Shown: positions 8,805-17,560 of the stretch, piece by piece
Position numbering within the stretch: the first letter of the stretch is position 1
Layout: the number at the start of each line of letters is the position of its first letter
Translations under genes and position numbers: made by a program
Origin: Campylobacter canadensis
Lineage (GTDB): Bacteria; Campylobacterota; Campylobacteria; Campylobacterales; Campylobacteraceae
Direction of reading: 5' to 3'
Length of the DNA stretch: 64,000 nucleotides
NCBI RefSeq assembly: GCF_013177655.1
Contig: NZ_CP035946.1
Location: forward strand, 1,116,001-1,180,000
Notes under the pieces: model-generated
The model's database searches: none
What the model saw: the letters and a program-made list of their open reading frames with translations, nothing else
What the model was told of the DNA's origin: nothing

Positions 8805-10850
8805 TTAAAAGCTATATGCAAAACCAAATCTAATGTTTCTTCCTGCCTCATAATCAGTATTTGCTCCCATATTAGCTCCACGAGTTGTGTGAGAAACATA
8901 TAATTTATTAAAGATATTATTTACACTTAAATTAAGTTCAAGATTTTTTACATAGCTTGGATAATATGCCAAATAAACATCACTTACACCAAAACCTGCT
9001 CTTTTACTTTTATCTTCAAGTGTTTTAGAGCTAAAGGCTAAAAGGTTGTATCCTAAAATAGTATCAAGATTTGCAAAATTGTATTCTAAGTTTAAAGTAT
9101 ATTTATCGCCCATATCAGTATAAGCTAAAACATCACCCTTTGCTAAGCTTGTGCTGCCATTTTTTGAACTTGTTTTAAATCCATCTTTATATTTTGTGTC
9201 TTGTTTGGTATAAGAAAAACTAGCACTAAAATCTTTATAAGCTAATTTTGCAAAAAGCTCCATTCCACTAATCTTTGCTCCACCTGTATTTTTTCTTACA
9301 TAGGTTGTGCCGCTTGAACTTGCTAATTCTTTAATTAAATTTTTATAATCAGCATAAAAATATTTTGCTATTGCTTGGATATTTAAATCATCGTTTTCAT
9401 AATTATACGATAAACCACCTTCATATAAAGACCCTGTTTCTGGCTTTAAATCATCACTTATTACGCTAGTTACTATTTGAGAAACTTTAAATACTTCTAC
9501 AGGAGCAGGTCCTCTAAATGCTTTTTGATAACCCGCAAAAACATTTAAACCATTTGTAAAATCATATTCTAAAGCTAATGCAGGAGAAATATTGTTAAAG
9601 CTTTGTTTTTTTGCACCTGAATTATCAAGAGTATATTTATCAACTCTAAGACCTGGTGTTATATAAAAATTATTAATTTTTATTCTATCTTCTAAATAAG
9701 CTGAAAAATTACTTGTTTTATCCTTAGGGCTGTTTGGCATTGGAGTAAAACTTACATTTTGTTTTGAATTATCAATACTAAATTGCTTTATATTACTATT
9801 GTAACCTGTTGTTTTATAATATTCTACGCCGTATCTTAAAGTATTATTAATTTCATCGTTGCCTAAAATAGTTTTGTTATTTATATAAAAACCAAAGGTA
9901 TTTACATTTGAATCTTTAATCGTACTAGGTTTTTTTAAATCAGCCAATAAAATATCTTCTTTAGTAAATTGATGAGATAAGGTATGCTTTGTATTATAAA
10001 ATTTTAAATTAAAATCAATTATATCACTTGGATTATAAGCATAATTGAAAATAAGCGTTTTTCTTGGCGTGCTTTGAGATAATATTGCTGTATTATCTGT
10101 AATACCAAACTCACCTTTTAAAGGATATCTACCTTTATAATCTGTATTTTCATAAGATAATTTAACTTTATGCTCATCTTTTTCATAAGCTAATTTAATT
10201 AAAACATTAGTATCTTTTCCATCAGTGCCGCCTATTCTTTGATTATTTGCACTCTTGCCAAATTCATAAGAATTGTGCTTTGCATAAGCTAAAATACTAA
10301 AACCATGATGAGCACCTGCTAAAGCAAGTGAATTTTGCCATTCTTTGTTGTTTGTTGCGTAAGATGTTTTTACCTTACCACCTACTAAATTACCATCTTG
10401 CAATAAATCAATAGCATCAATAGTACTAAACGCAACACTTCCTCCTAAAGAACCAGAATTGTTAACAACACTTAAAACCCCAGTTCCAACATCAACTGCC
10501 TTTATCATATCTGCATCAATTATCAAATTAGCACTATGATGAAAAATATTACCCATTTGTCTTGCGCCATCAATTGTAATATTGATTGCCTTTTCATTTA
10601 AACCACGAATATGAATTTTTTGATTTAAATTACTAGTTCCACCCATATAAATACCAGGAATTTGCCTTAGTGCATTTCTTATATTTCCTGATGCTTTTTC
10701 ACTAATATCAACATAATCAATGTTATTAGTTCCCAAAGAAGAACTTGTAACTGAAATATTATCTAATTCATATTTTTCTTCATTAACACTAAAAGAATTT
10801 GCTAGTGCTAGTGAAGTTGCAATAGATAAAAGTGTAATTTTTTTAAACAT
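8805..10850 (-). CDS. TonB-dependent outer-membrane receptor, iron/haem type
   Basis: A 681-residue outer-membrane receptor with a signal peptide (about 1-17), a degenerate TonB box near EEKYELDNISVTS, a plug domain (about 40-160, with RNALRQIPGIYMGG and IHIRGLNEKAINITIDGARQ) and a 22-strand barrel ending in a terminal Phe (GRNIRFGFAYSF). The plug IDGARQ motif and FRGPAP loop recall haem/haemoglobin and transferrin receptors. However, the FRAP/NPNL signature of haem receptors is only partly kept, so the ligand is uncertain. Position resembles Cj0178, linked to host transferrin iron. A Fur-box-like site lies about 85 bases upstream. Confidence 0.85.
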   Translation of the reverse strand: MFKKITLLSIATSLALANSFSVNEEKYELDNISVTSSSLGTNNIDYVDISEKASGNIRNALRQIPGIYMGGTSNLNQKIHIRGLNEKAINITIDGARQMGNIFHHSANLIIDADMIKAVDVGTGVLSVVNNSGSLGGSVAFSTIDAIDLLQDGNLVGGKVKTSYATNNKEWQNSLALAGAHHGFSILAYAKHNSYEFGKSANNQRIGGTDGKDTNVLIKLAYEKDEHKVKLSYENTDYKGRYPLKGEFGITDNTAILSQSTPRKTLIFNYAYNPSDIIDFNLKFYNTKHTLSHQFTKEDILLADLKKPSTIKDSNVNTFGFYINNKTILGNDEINNTLRYGVEYYKTTGYNSNIKQFSIDNSKQNVSFTPMPNSPKDKTSNFSAYLEDRIKINNFYITPGLRVDKYTLDNSGAKKQSFNNISPALALEYDFTNGLNVFAGYQKAFRGPAPVEVFKVSQIVTSVISDDLKPETGSLYEGGLSYNYENDDLNIQAIAKYFYADYKNLIKELASSSGTTYVRKNTGGAKISGMELFAKLAYKDFSASFSYTKQDTKYKDGFKTSSKNGSTSLAKGDVLAYTDMGDKYTLNLEYNFANLDTILGYNLLAFSSKTLEDKSKRAGFGVSDVYLAYYPSYVKNLELNLSVNNIFNKLYVSHTTRGANMGANTDYEAGRNIRFGFAYSF

Positions 10851-11275
10851 TTTATTCCTTTGTTATGATTTTAATAATAAAAACTAAAATTATAAAATTG
10901 AAATTAAAATAAAAAATTAATGATTTATAAATTTATAATTATTATCAAATTAAAGGCAAAATAATTTAAAATAAATCTAATAATAAAAATCTCTTTTAAG
11001 CAAATATCTACATATTTTAAATATTGCAAAATAATATTAAGTAATTACTATTTTACAACTTGTATAAAACTAAGCTATTTAATAATTTATAAATAAATTT
11101 AGATTAAATAATATAAAACTAGCCCTTACTAGCTATAAAAATAAATAAAATTAATCTTTTAAAATAAGGCTATTATTTACTTAAAAAATGCAAAAGCAAC
11201 AAGTAAGTTTTCTAAAAATTATAAGAATAAATTAAATAATTTATAAATAAATATTAACTAAATTAGTACTAAAAA
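10851..11275. other. AT-rich intergenic stretch, no gene seen
   Basis: Apart from the Fur-box-like site near 10.94 kb, this stretch is almost pure A/T with no open frame, no strong hairpin and no convincing RNA gene. It holds the promoter of the minus-strand receptor operon and the 3' side of queH. Confidence 0.6.
10933..10947 (-). promoter_or_regulatory. Candidate Fur box upstream of receptor operon
   Basis: Read on the minus strand, TGATAATAATTATAA matches the 7-1-7 Fur core TGATAATnATTATCA at all but one position. It lies about 85 bases upstream of the iron-type receptor gene, where iron repression is expected. The AT-rich background makes chance matches easier. Confidence 0.5.
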
Positions 11276-12316
11276 TCAAAGCAAACAAAATTCAAAATCA
11301 TCAAAAATAATACTTTTTGCAATAATTTCTAATTTTTTTGGAATTTGTTCTAAAATTATAATTGGGTTTAAAGAATAATCTCCAAATAAATGTTTTCTAA
11401 GCTCATTTTGCTTGTTTATACTAATTGCATTTTTACATAATTCATCAAAAGATTTTAAAGAAAAAAATCTATTAGCATAAGCAAAAGTTAGCACACAAAG
11501 CCCATCTTTATTACAGTAATTAACATCTTTATTTGTATCTAAACTAAGTGAAATTTTACTTGTAGTAAAATGAGAATAAAACAAAATAAAAGATTTAAAA
11601 AACTCATTTTTACAAAAAGTTTTTGCATAAAGCAAGCGATAATTTAAGATTTTTTTTCTAATAATCTCATTTTCATCTTTTAAAGATGAAAAAATTTGCA
11701 ATCTTTGTTCTGCTGAAGATGGTAAGATTAAATCCTTGTAAATTGAAGTTGAAAGTTCTTTTATTAGTTCGTTTTCGCTCTTTTGTTTATTAAGCCCATA
11801 AATGCAACCACAATAATTTTGATGGTATAATTTATCTTTTTTTGCAAGTTCTAATTGTTTATTTATACCGCCGTTTTTTCTAAAATCAACACAAAAAAAA
11901 TCTAAATTTTTACCTTTTAAGGCTTCTTGCATTGATAAATTTAATTGTTCTAAATCTTTTTTTGGGCTTGTAAGAAGGGTCGTTGTAAAAGTTTTCTCTC
12001 CTAACTTTACTGCTAAATTTGCACTAGATTCTAATCTAAAATCAAAACATTTTTGACATCTTTTACCTCTTTCAGGCTCGTTTTCATAACCTTTTACATA
12101 ATTAATCCATTCATTATAATCATATTCACCCTTAATAAGCTCAATGCCAAGTTTATCACACGAGCGTTTTACATCAAAATACCTAAGTTCGTATTCACTT
12201 AAAGGGTGGATATTTGGGTCATAAAAATAGCCTATTAATCTTTCTTTAGGTAATAATTTTCTTAATTCCTGTAAAAAATAATGGCTATCTACACTGCAAC
12301 AAATATGCACAAGCAT
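11276..12316 (-). CDS. queH: Epoxyqueuosine reductase QueH
   Basis: QueH (formerly DUF208) reduces epoxyqueuosine in tRNA to queuosine, the last step of Q34 modification, and replaces QueG. The conserved cysteines are visible: HICCSVDS at the N-terminus, RCQKCFDFRL near residue 85 and YHQNYCGCIYG near 170, which ligate a 4Fe-4S cluster and a second iron. The protein is 346 residues, about 150 longer than minimal QueH; the C-terminal extension has no motif I recognise. Its ATG directly follows the stop of the upstream substrate-binding protein gene, so both are probably cotranslated. Confidence 0.9.
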   Translation of the reverse strand: MLVHICCSVDSHYFLQELRKLLPKERLIGYFYDPNIHPLSEYELRYFDVKRSCDKLGIELIKGEYDYNEWINYVKGYENEPERGKRCQKCFDFRLESSANLAVKLGEKTFTTTLLTSPKKDLEQLNLSMQEALKGKNLDFFCVDFRKNGGINKQLELAKKDKLYHQNYCGCIYGLNKQKSENELIKELSTSIYKDLILPSSAEQRLQIFSSLKDENEIIRKKILNYRLLYAKTFCKNEFFKSFILFYSHFTTSKISLSLDTNKDVNYCNKDGLCVLTFAYANRFFSLKSFDELCKNAISINKQNELRKHLFGDYSLNPIIILEQIPKKLEIIAKSIIFDDFEFCLL

Positions 12317-13030
12317 TTATATTTTAATACCCCATTTGATAATTAATCTTTCTAAAGTGCCATCTTCTTTCATACTTTTTAATGCAATATTTATTTTTTC
12401 TATCAATTCTTTGTTATTTGTATCGCTTACATAACCTTGCACGCTCGCATCAATATATTCACAAAAAATTCCTAGCTCTTTGTGTTTTTCAATAAATCTT
12501 AAAGCAGAGTGCTTATCAAGTGCTAAAAAGTCAATTTTATTATTTTTTAGCGCTAAAATTCCTAAATTAATATCATTAAATGCCTTTACATTGCGTTTTA
12601 AATCCTTAAAATAATCATATTGAACACTTGAAAGCTCAGCACCTATTAAAGCATTTACTTTATCTGTGCAATTTGTGTTTAAGGTGTTTTCAACACTAGC
12701 ACCTAAATAAAGCACTGCGTTTATACTATCTTTTACATTTTCGCTAAATAAAACACTTTTTTCTCTTTTTGCTGTTTTTTTCATAATAGAAGCTATAAAA
12801 TCAATTTTTTTTGCCTTTAAAGCAGGGATTAAAGCATCAAAATCCATATAAATATATTTAACATCAACATTCATTCTTTTTGCAATCTCATTTACAACGT
12901 CAACATCAAAGCCCTTAAGTTCTCCATTTTCAATAAATTCATAAGGTGCATAATTTGGTGTAATACCAGCCTTTAAAACATCAGCAAAAAGCATAAAACT
13001 AAAAGATAAAATAGATAATATTTTTCCCAT
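12317..13030 (-). CDS. Amino-acid ABC transporter substrate-binding protein
   Basis: A 237-residue periplasmic binding protein of the SBP family 3 type. A signal peptide covers about 1-16 (ILSFSFMLFADV). The opening strand AGITPNYAPYEFIENGELKGFDVDVVNEIAKRM is the standard polar amino-acid-binding signature, with the ligand-arginine region in KKTAKREKSVLFSE. No lipobox Cys is present, so it is soluble. A strong AAGGAGG site precedes the ATG. No permease or ATPase gene is next to it, so it may serve a transporter elsewhere. The ligand is unknown. Confidence 0.82.
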   Translation of the reverse strand: MGKILSILSFSFMLFADVLKAGITPNYAPYEFIENGELKGFDVDVVNEIAKRMNVDVKYIYMDFDALIPALKAKKIDFIASIMKKTAKREKSVLFSENVKDSINAVLYLGASVENTLNTNCTDKVNALIGAELSSVQYDYFKDLKRNVKAFNDINLGILALKNNKIDFLALDKHSALRFIEKHKELGIFCEYIDASVQGYVSDTNNKELIEKINIALKSMKEDGTLERLIIKWGIKI

Positions 13031-13039
13031 AAATCCTCC

Positions 13040-13510
13040 TTAAAATAAATTCATATTCTTTAGCAAACCTTGAAAAATCAAGCAAAGCATAGCCGCAAAA
13101 AAACCAGCCAATAAATCATCAAGCATTACACCTAAGCCGCCATTTATTTTTTTATCAACTTTACCTATTATGCTAGGCTTTGTTATATCAAAAAATCTAA
13201 ATAAAATAAAAGCAAGAATAAAATGCCAAAAATGATTGTTGTAACTTAAACCAATAGCTAAAAATACACCACAAACTTCATCAATTACAATTTCTTTTGA
13301 GTCGTGAATTTTTACTATTTTTTCATAATTATCAATAATTTTTATGCTTATAAAAAAAATAATTAAGCTAAAAATAATTAAATAAAATTGATTTAAATAA
13401 AATAAAGTTAAATATGCAAAAGGTAAAGCAGCAATACTACCAACAGTACCACTTGCTTTTTTACTTAAACCACTATAAAAAAAAGTTAAATAAAGCTTGG
13501 TAAAAAACAT
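13040..13510 (-). CDS. pgpA: Phosphatidylglycerophosphatase A
   Basis: A 156-residue membrane phosphatase that removes the 3-phosphate of phosphatidylglycerophosphate to give phosphatidylglycerol. Family features are the start region YSGLSKKASGTVGSIAALPFAYL, the catalytic-site motif IVIDEVCGVFLA and the block ILFRFFDITKPSIIGKVDKKINGGLGVMLDDLLAGFFAA. Four hydrophobic helices are visible. It shares one base with the pseudopilin gene upstream (13510) and is spaced 9 bases before the binding-protein gene. Confidence 0.93.
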   Translation of the reverse strand: MFFTKLYLTFFYSGLSKKASGTVGSIAALPFAYLTLFYLNQFYLIIFSLIIFFISIKIIDNYEKIVKIHDSKEIVIDEVCGVFLAIGLSYNNHFWHFILAFILFRFFDITKPSIIGKVDKKINGGLGVMLDDLLAGFFAAMLCLIFQGLLKNMNLF

Positions 13511-13977
13511 TAAAAAACCACCGCATTATAAGCAAGTGGGTAATATATTGTATCATTTGTTTTTAGCGTAACAAAATTAGAACTGCCCTTTGCATCTCTT
13601 GCTGTTAATAAAGCTTCAATTGATTTTATAGCTAAAAATTTTTCGCAAAGTCCATTGGCTTTAATCCCTGCAACTTTTTTAATAATCATATAAGCATCAC
13701 TCTTATCAACGCTAAATTCTAAACATTTTTCATTACCAACCATAAAGAATTTATCATCTTCTAATTTAACATTTGTCATTACTTTTATATCATTAAAATC
13801 TAATTTAGAAGTATAATAAAAGCCAACATCAGAAAGCAAAACTGGTAAATTACTAGCAGCGGTTGCGATTGCTGCATCATCTCTTGTTGCATTTAATTTA
13901 GGAATAGCAAAGGCTGCTAAAATTCCTAAAATTGTTATTACAAAAATAAGTTCAATCATACTAAAAGCTTTTTTCAT
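13510..13977 (-). CDS. Type IV pilin-like (pseudopilin) protein
   Basis: A 155-residue protein with a class III signal: basic MKKA, cleavage before FSMIE, the +5 Glu, and a hydrophobic helix ELIFVITILGILAAFAIPKL. The remainder has two Cys (near 78 and 110) that could form a disulfide loop. Such proteins build the competence pseudopilus in Campylobacter, which lacks classical pili. The start codon overlaps the stop of a second pseudopilin gene by one base. It resembles the pilin-like gene at 51.4-51.8 kb in its N-terminal 40 residues, including PKLNATRDDA. The specific role (major or minor subunit) is not evident. Confidence 0.82.
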   Translation of the reverse strand: MKKAFSMIELIFVITILGILAAFAIPKLNATRDDAAIATAASNLPVLLSDVGFYYTSKLDFNDIKVMTNVKLEDDKFFMVGNEKCLEFSVDKSDAYMIIKKVAGIKANGLCEKFLAIKSIEALLTARDAKGSSNFVTLKTNDTIYYPLAYNAVVF

Positions 13978-14483
13978 TAAAACACCAATTTATTTGTATT
14001 TAAAGATATTTGCATTTTATTTGCATTATGCTCTATTTCAATCATTCTAGCCCTAGGCGAAGTATAAATATTTTTATTTTCATCACTAACATTTGTTTTA
14101 TTTGATATCATATTTTTAACAATTCCTACATTAAAAAATTTATTACATAAATTATCTGTTTTTTTATTTATTTTTAAAATGGTTAAATAACCATCATCGC
14201 TGGTATTAAGTAAATCTAAACTAAAACAATCTTCACCACCTATTGAAAAAATATGTCCATTTTTTAAAGAAACATTACTCATCTTTGCAAAATCACTTGA
14301 TACTTTTGAATGAATTGAATAATACAAACTTAAATCATTAATAATTTTATTCATATTATGTACTGCCTTTGTAATAAGCGCATTATCTCTAATTGATAAA
14401 ACCTTTGGAACGGCAATACCTGATAATAAAGATATAATAACAATTACAAAAATTACTTCAATCAAACTAAAAGCTTTTTTCAT
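13977..14483 (-). CDS. Type IV pilin-like (pseudopilin) protein
   Basis: About 168 residues. The N-terminus MKKAFSLIEVIFVIVIISLLSGIAVPKVLSIRD has the prepilin-peptidase site, Glu+5 and the membrane/assembly helix. The body is low in identity to its neighbour but has the same spacing and a Cys pair (GGEDCF, DNLCNKF). I prefer ATG 14483 to the TTG two codons upstream because AGGA sits seven bases before it and the leader is then the standard MKKA. It lies nine bases after moaE and overlaps the next pilin gene, suggesting one operon. Confidence 0.8.
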   Translation of the reverse strand: MKKAFSLIEVIFVIVIISLLSGIAVPKVLSIRDNALITKAVHNMNKIINDLSLYYSIHSKVSSDFAKMSNVSLKNGHIFSIGGEDCFSLDLLNTSDDGYLTILKINKKTDNLCNKFFNVGIVKNMISNKTNVSDENKNIYTSPRARMIEIEHNANKMQISLNTNKLVF

Positions 14484-14492
14484 AAGCAAATC

Positions 14493-14939
14493 CTAAGATA
14501 ATATTCCTGCATTTTTTAACATAAAACTTCTATCTTTTGCATAAATTCTTTCATTATTAATTAAGTCATACTTCCAAATTGGAGCATTTTTTTTAAAATC
14601 TTCAATAAAATTAGGAAAAAGTTCTAAAGCGTTTTTTCTATGCGAACTAGCAATCGCAGCAAAATAAGAACTTTGCCCTATTAAAACATCTCCAATTGAA
14701 TGAGCAAAAAATAGTTTTACATTCATATTTTCAACCTTCTTACACCATTCATTAAACCATTCTTTTAAAAGCGGCTCGTAAATATCAAAACTAAGTCCAT
14801 TTATATTATCTTCTTTTCTAATAATACCGCTAAAACATACAAATGCTCCGTAATTTAATTTAGCAGCACTTGCACTAAATTTATTATACAAAAATTTATC
14901 ATCTAAAGCACAATTAAATAATAAAAAATTTTCCATCAT
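14493..14939 (-). CDS. moaE: Molybdopterin synthase catalytic subunit
   Basis: MoaE, with MoaD, puts sulfur onto precursor Z (cPMP) to give molybdopterin. About 148 residues, with the family blocks GAFVCFSGIIRKEDN, the Arg/Lys active-site region HSIGDVLIGQSSYFAAIASSHRKNALE and APIWKYDL (active-site Lys). A longer frame to 14993 exists, but ATG 14939 overlaps the moaD stop as ATGA and removes a non-homologous basic leader, so it is the likely start. Molybdopterin is needed for formate dehydrogenase, nitrate reductase and similar enzymes, in keeping with the ModE- and Fdh-like genes at 18.7-19.9 kb. Confidence 0.92.
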   Translation of the reverse strand: MMENFLLFNCALDDKFLYNKFSASAAKLNYGAFVCFSGIIRKEDNINGLSFDIYEPLLKEWFNEWCKKVENMNVKLFFAHSIGDVLIGQSSYFAAIASSHRKNALELFPNFIEDFKKNAPIWKYDLINNERIYAKDRSFMLKNAGILS

Positions 14940-15157
14940 CCACCGCAAACTGGAGGTAAAATATTTACAATATCGCCGTCTTTTAAAGCACAATCAATAC
15001 TGCTTATAAATTTATCATTAACCGCTATAGCACTTATTTTTAACCACTCATAAAGTTCTTTATCTTTACTTAAAACTTCTTTTAATTCAAACAAAGACTT
15101 AACTTCTACCTTTATACTATCTTTTTTAATTGGTCCTAAAAAATTTACTTCTACCAT
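14936..15157 (-). CDS. moaD: Molybdopterin synthase sulfur carrier subunit
   Basis: A 73-residue ubiquitin-fold protein ending in the diagnostic Gly-Gly (LPPVCGG), whose terminal carboxylate is activated and thiolated to carry sulfur to MoaE. The central VNDKFISSIDCALKDGDIVNIL region is typical. It overlaps moaE by four bases (ATGA) and begins on the last base of the GGDEF-EAL gene upstream. Confidence 0.93.
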   Translation of the reverse strand: MVEVNFLGPIKKDSIKVEVKSLFELKEVLSKDKELYEWLKISAIAVNDKFISSIDCALKDGDIVNILPPVCGG

Positions 15158-17481
15158 TACATAACCTTCTTTAAAAACTCTTCTTCAGGAACAGGTTTTG
15201 AAAAATAATAACCTTGATATTCATCACAACCTTGCTCTTGTAAAAATTGTAAGCTTTCTAAGTTTTCAACCCCTTCAGCTATTGATTTTTTGTTTAAAGA
15301 TTTTACCAATTCTAAAATAAATCTAACTAATTGTTGAGATTTTTTATCTTTGTGAATATTTCTTATAAAACTTTTATCAATTTTTACAATATCAAAATCT
15401 AAGTCATTATCGTTTAAATAAGATAATGATGAGTATCCTTTACCAAAATCATCCATACTTAATCCAACTCTTAAGCCTTTAATCTGTTTAACAACTTCTT
15501 TATCGGTTAAATTTTCAATAGCAAAATTTTCAGTAATTTCAAATTCAATTAAGTTAGGGTCAATGCCTTTTAAATTTTCTTCAATAGTTGAAATGATTGT
15601 ATCGCTTAATAACTGCTTAGAGCTTAAATTAATACTTAATTTTAAATTAAGCCCCATTTTAATCCATTTTTTTTGTGTTTCACAAGCCATTCTTATAATA
15701 TCATTACCTAGCATAATAATAAGATTTGACCTTTCACAAATACCAATAAATTCATCAGGCATTACAATCTTATCGCCTCTTTTCCACCTAACTAAAGCTT
15801 CGGCTCCTACAACCTTTCCGCTTTTACAATCAATTTTTGGTTGATAATAAAGCACAAATTCTTTATTTTCAATACCCTTTCTAATGTCTTGCTGTAAATG
15901 TAAGTTTTGAGTTGTTAATTCTCCAATTGCTTTTGTATAACCAAAAACACAATTTTTATATTTAGCAAGTTTATTATTAATAGCTAAATCAGCTAAATGC
16001 ACACAATTAATAATGTTTTCACTATCATCAGGATACACGCTATAACCAACCTTAGCACTAATTTTAAAAGGTTGATATTCAACATTGTTTGAATTTGATT
16101 TTATAATTATACTTCTTGCACTAAGGCATTTGTGATATTTTTGCGCAAGCTCATCTGCTTGAGTGTGTTTATTTATTTCTTCAACTAAAATAAATTCATC
16201 AGCGCCAATTCTAGCAATAGCAAAAAATCTATCATCAAGATGGCTAAATTCAAATTTATTATTTTTTATATAATATTGTGCTTCAAAATGCTCTTCATCT
16301 CCTATTGCAATATCCATACCAAGACAATATAATCTATAAGCAACAACTTTTAAAACCTCATCGCCAAACTCTCTGCCATACATACTATTTAGCGTTTTAA
16401 AACCTTCAATATTAAAAAAGCAAAAGACTAATTTATTATCATCTTTTACTGTATAATTTTTTAAACTCATATTTAAACTTAACATATTCATAAGTCTTGT
16501 AATTGGGTCAATAAAAGCCATTTTTTTAATATCATTATCTTTTTGCTTAACTTTTTTTAAGAATTTTAAAATACCTATGCTTAATTCCCTAAATTCTTGA
16601 TATTTAAAATCACACTTAACTTGTTTATCGTCTAAAATAGATAAAAAATATTCAGAAGCATGAGAAATTTCTTGTTTTACCATATTTTTCTTAGTTAGGG
16701 CAAAAATTAACAAGAAAATAAAACTTATTCCTATTGATAAGAATATAAATGTTGCTTGAACTAAGAAATTTTTATATTTTGTATCTTTAGCTAATTCTAA
16801 TGATTTTTCTAATTCTTTTATATTAATTTTATAGCTAAAACTTATCCAAAAATTTCTATTGTAACATTGCATTGAATCTTTTTGTGTATCGCAATAAAAA
16901 TGCTCTGTATTGTTATAATTAAAATCCATTGGTAATTTTTCAACACTAAAATCACTAAGCGCATAATTATGTAAATTTTTAATGTTTTTTAGTGCAACAT
17001 CAAAAGAAGCTGAAAGATACTTTTCATCACTTATACTAATTTTTAATAGTTTATTGTTTTCTAATTTAATATATCTTGCGTGGTGTAAATAATTTTTCTC
17101 AACCTCGCTAACTATGTTTAATTCTATAGGATAACCAACTGATGAAAATAAAAACTGCAAAGCATTTTCTTGATTGCTTTGCGAGTCTAAATAAGCATCA
17201 AGTAATAAATATAAATTATCAATAATCTCTTTTGCGCTGCCATTTAAATAAGCGTATTCTACTTGTAAATATTTATTAATATTAGTTACTTCTTCTTTTA
17301 TGTATTTATTTAAACTTATATCTACTTGATTATTAAAATCTTCTTGTAATTTTTTTACATCTTCATTGTAATTAAATTTTGAAATTCCAAAACCTACTAA
17401 AAGCATAAATGATAGTATTAAAACAATATAAATTAATAACTCTTTTACCGATTTTTCTAAAATAGATACACTTTGTTTCAT
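15157..17481 (-). CDS. Membrane GGDEF-EAL protein, probable c-di-GMP phosphodiesterase
   Basis: 774 residues. One membrane helix (about 14-34), a periplasmic sensor region of some 210 residues and a second helix (about 243-264) lead to a GGDEF domain (about 315-500) and a C-terminal EAL domain (about 520-774). The GGDEF site reads RIGADEF, a one-residue change that may still bind GTP. The EAL domain looks intact: GAEALVRW, LSINLSSKQL, EFEITEN, MDDFGKGYSS, VKIDKSF, IAEGVEN, QGYYFSKP. Net phosphodiesterase activity is therefore more likely. It is the first gene of a chain running into moaD, divergent from nspC. Confidence 0.88.
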   Translation of the reverse strand: MKQSVSILEKSVKELLIYIVLILSFMLLVGFGISKFNYNEDVKKLQEDFNNQVDISLNKYIKEEVTNINKYLQVEYAYLNGSAKEIIDNLYLLLDAYLDSQSNQENALQFLFSSVGYPIELNIVSEVEKNYLHHARYIKLENNKLLKISISDEKYLSASFDVALKNIKNLHNYALSDFSVEKLPMDFNYNNTEHFYCDTQKDSMQCYNRNFWISFSYKINIKELEKSLELAKDTKYKNFLVQATFIFLSIGISFIFLLIFALTKKNMVKQEISHASEYFLSILDDKQVKCDFKYQEFRELSIGILKFLKKVKQKDNDIKKMAFIDPITRLMNMLSLNMSLKNYTVKDDNKLVFCFFNIEGFKTLNSMYGREFGDEVLKVVAYRLYCLGMDIAIGDEEHFEAQYYIKNNKFEFSHLDDRFFAIARIGADEFILVEEINKHTQADELAQKYHKCLSARSIIIKSNSNNVEYQPFKISAKVGYSVYPDDSENIINCVHLADLAINNKLAKYKNCVFGYTKAIGELTTQNLHLQQDIRKGIENKEFVLYYQPKIDCKSGKVVGAEALVRWKRGDKIVMPDEFIGICERSNLIIMLGNDIIRMACETQKKWIKMGLNLKLSINLSSKQLLSDTIISTIEENLKGIDPNLIEFEITENFAIENLTDKEVVKQIKGLRVGLSMDDFGKGYSSLSYLNDNDLDFDIVKIDKSFIRNIHKDKKSQQLVRFILELVKSLNKKSIAEGVENLESLQFLQEQGCDEYQGYYFSKPVPEEEFLKKVM

Positions 17482-17520
17482 TCTTTTTATAATTTCCTAT
17501 TATTTAAATAATGATTATAG

Positions 17521-17526
17521 TATAAT
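17521..17526 (+). promoter_or_regulatory. Likely -10 box for nspC
   Basis: A perfect TATAAT sits 34 bases before the nspC ATG in the short divergent spacer, preceded by AT-rich sequence as in Campylobacter housekeeping promoters, which often lack a clear -35. Confidence 0.45.
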
Positions 17527-17560
17527 AGCTTTCTTTAAATAAAAATAAAAAGGCATATTA

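Noticed and set aside
14493-14993. moaE starting at 14993
   Set aside because: The extra 18 residues are basic, coded inside moaD and unlike the family; ATG 14939 overlaps the moaD stop.
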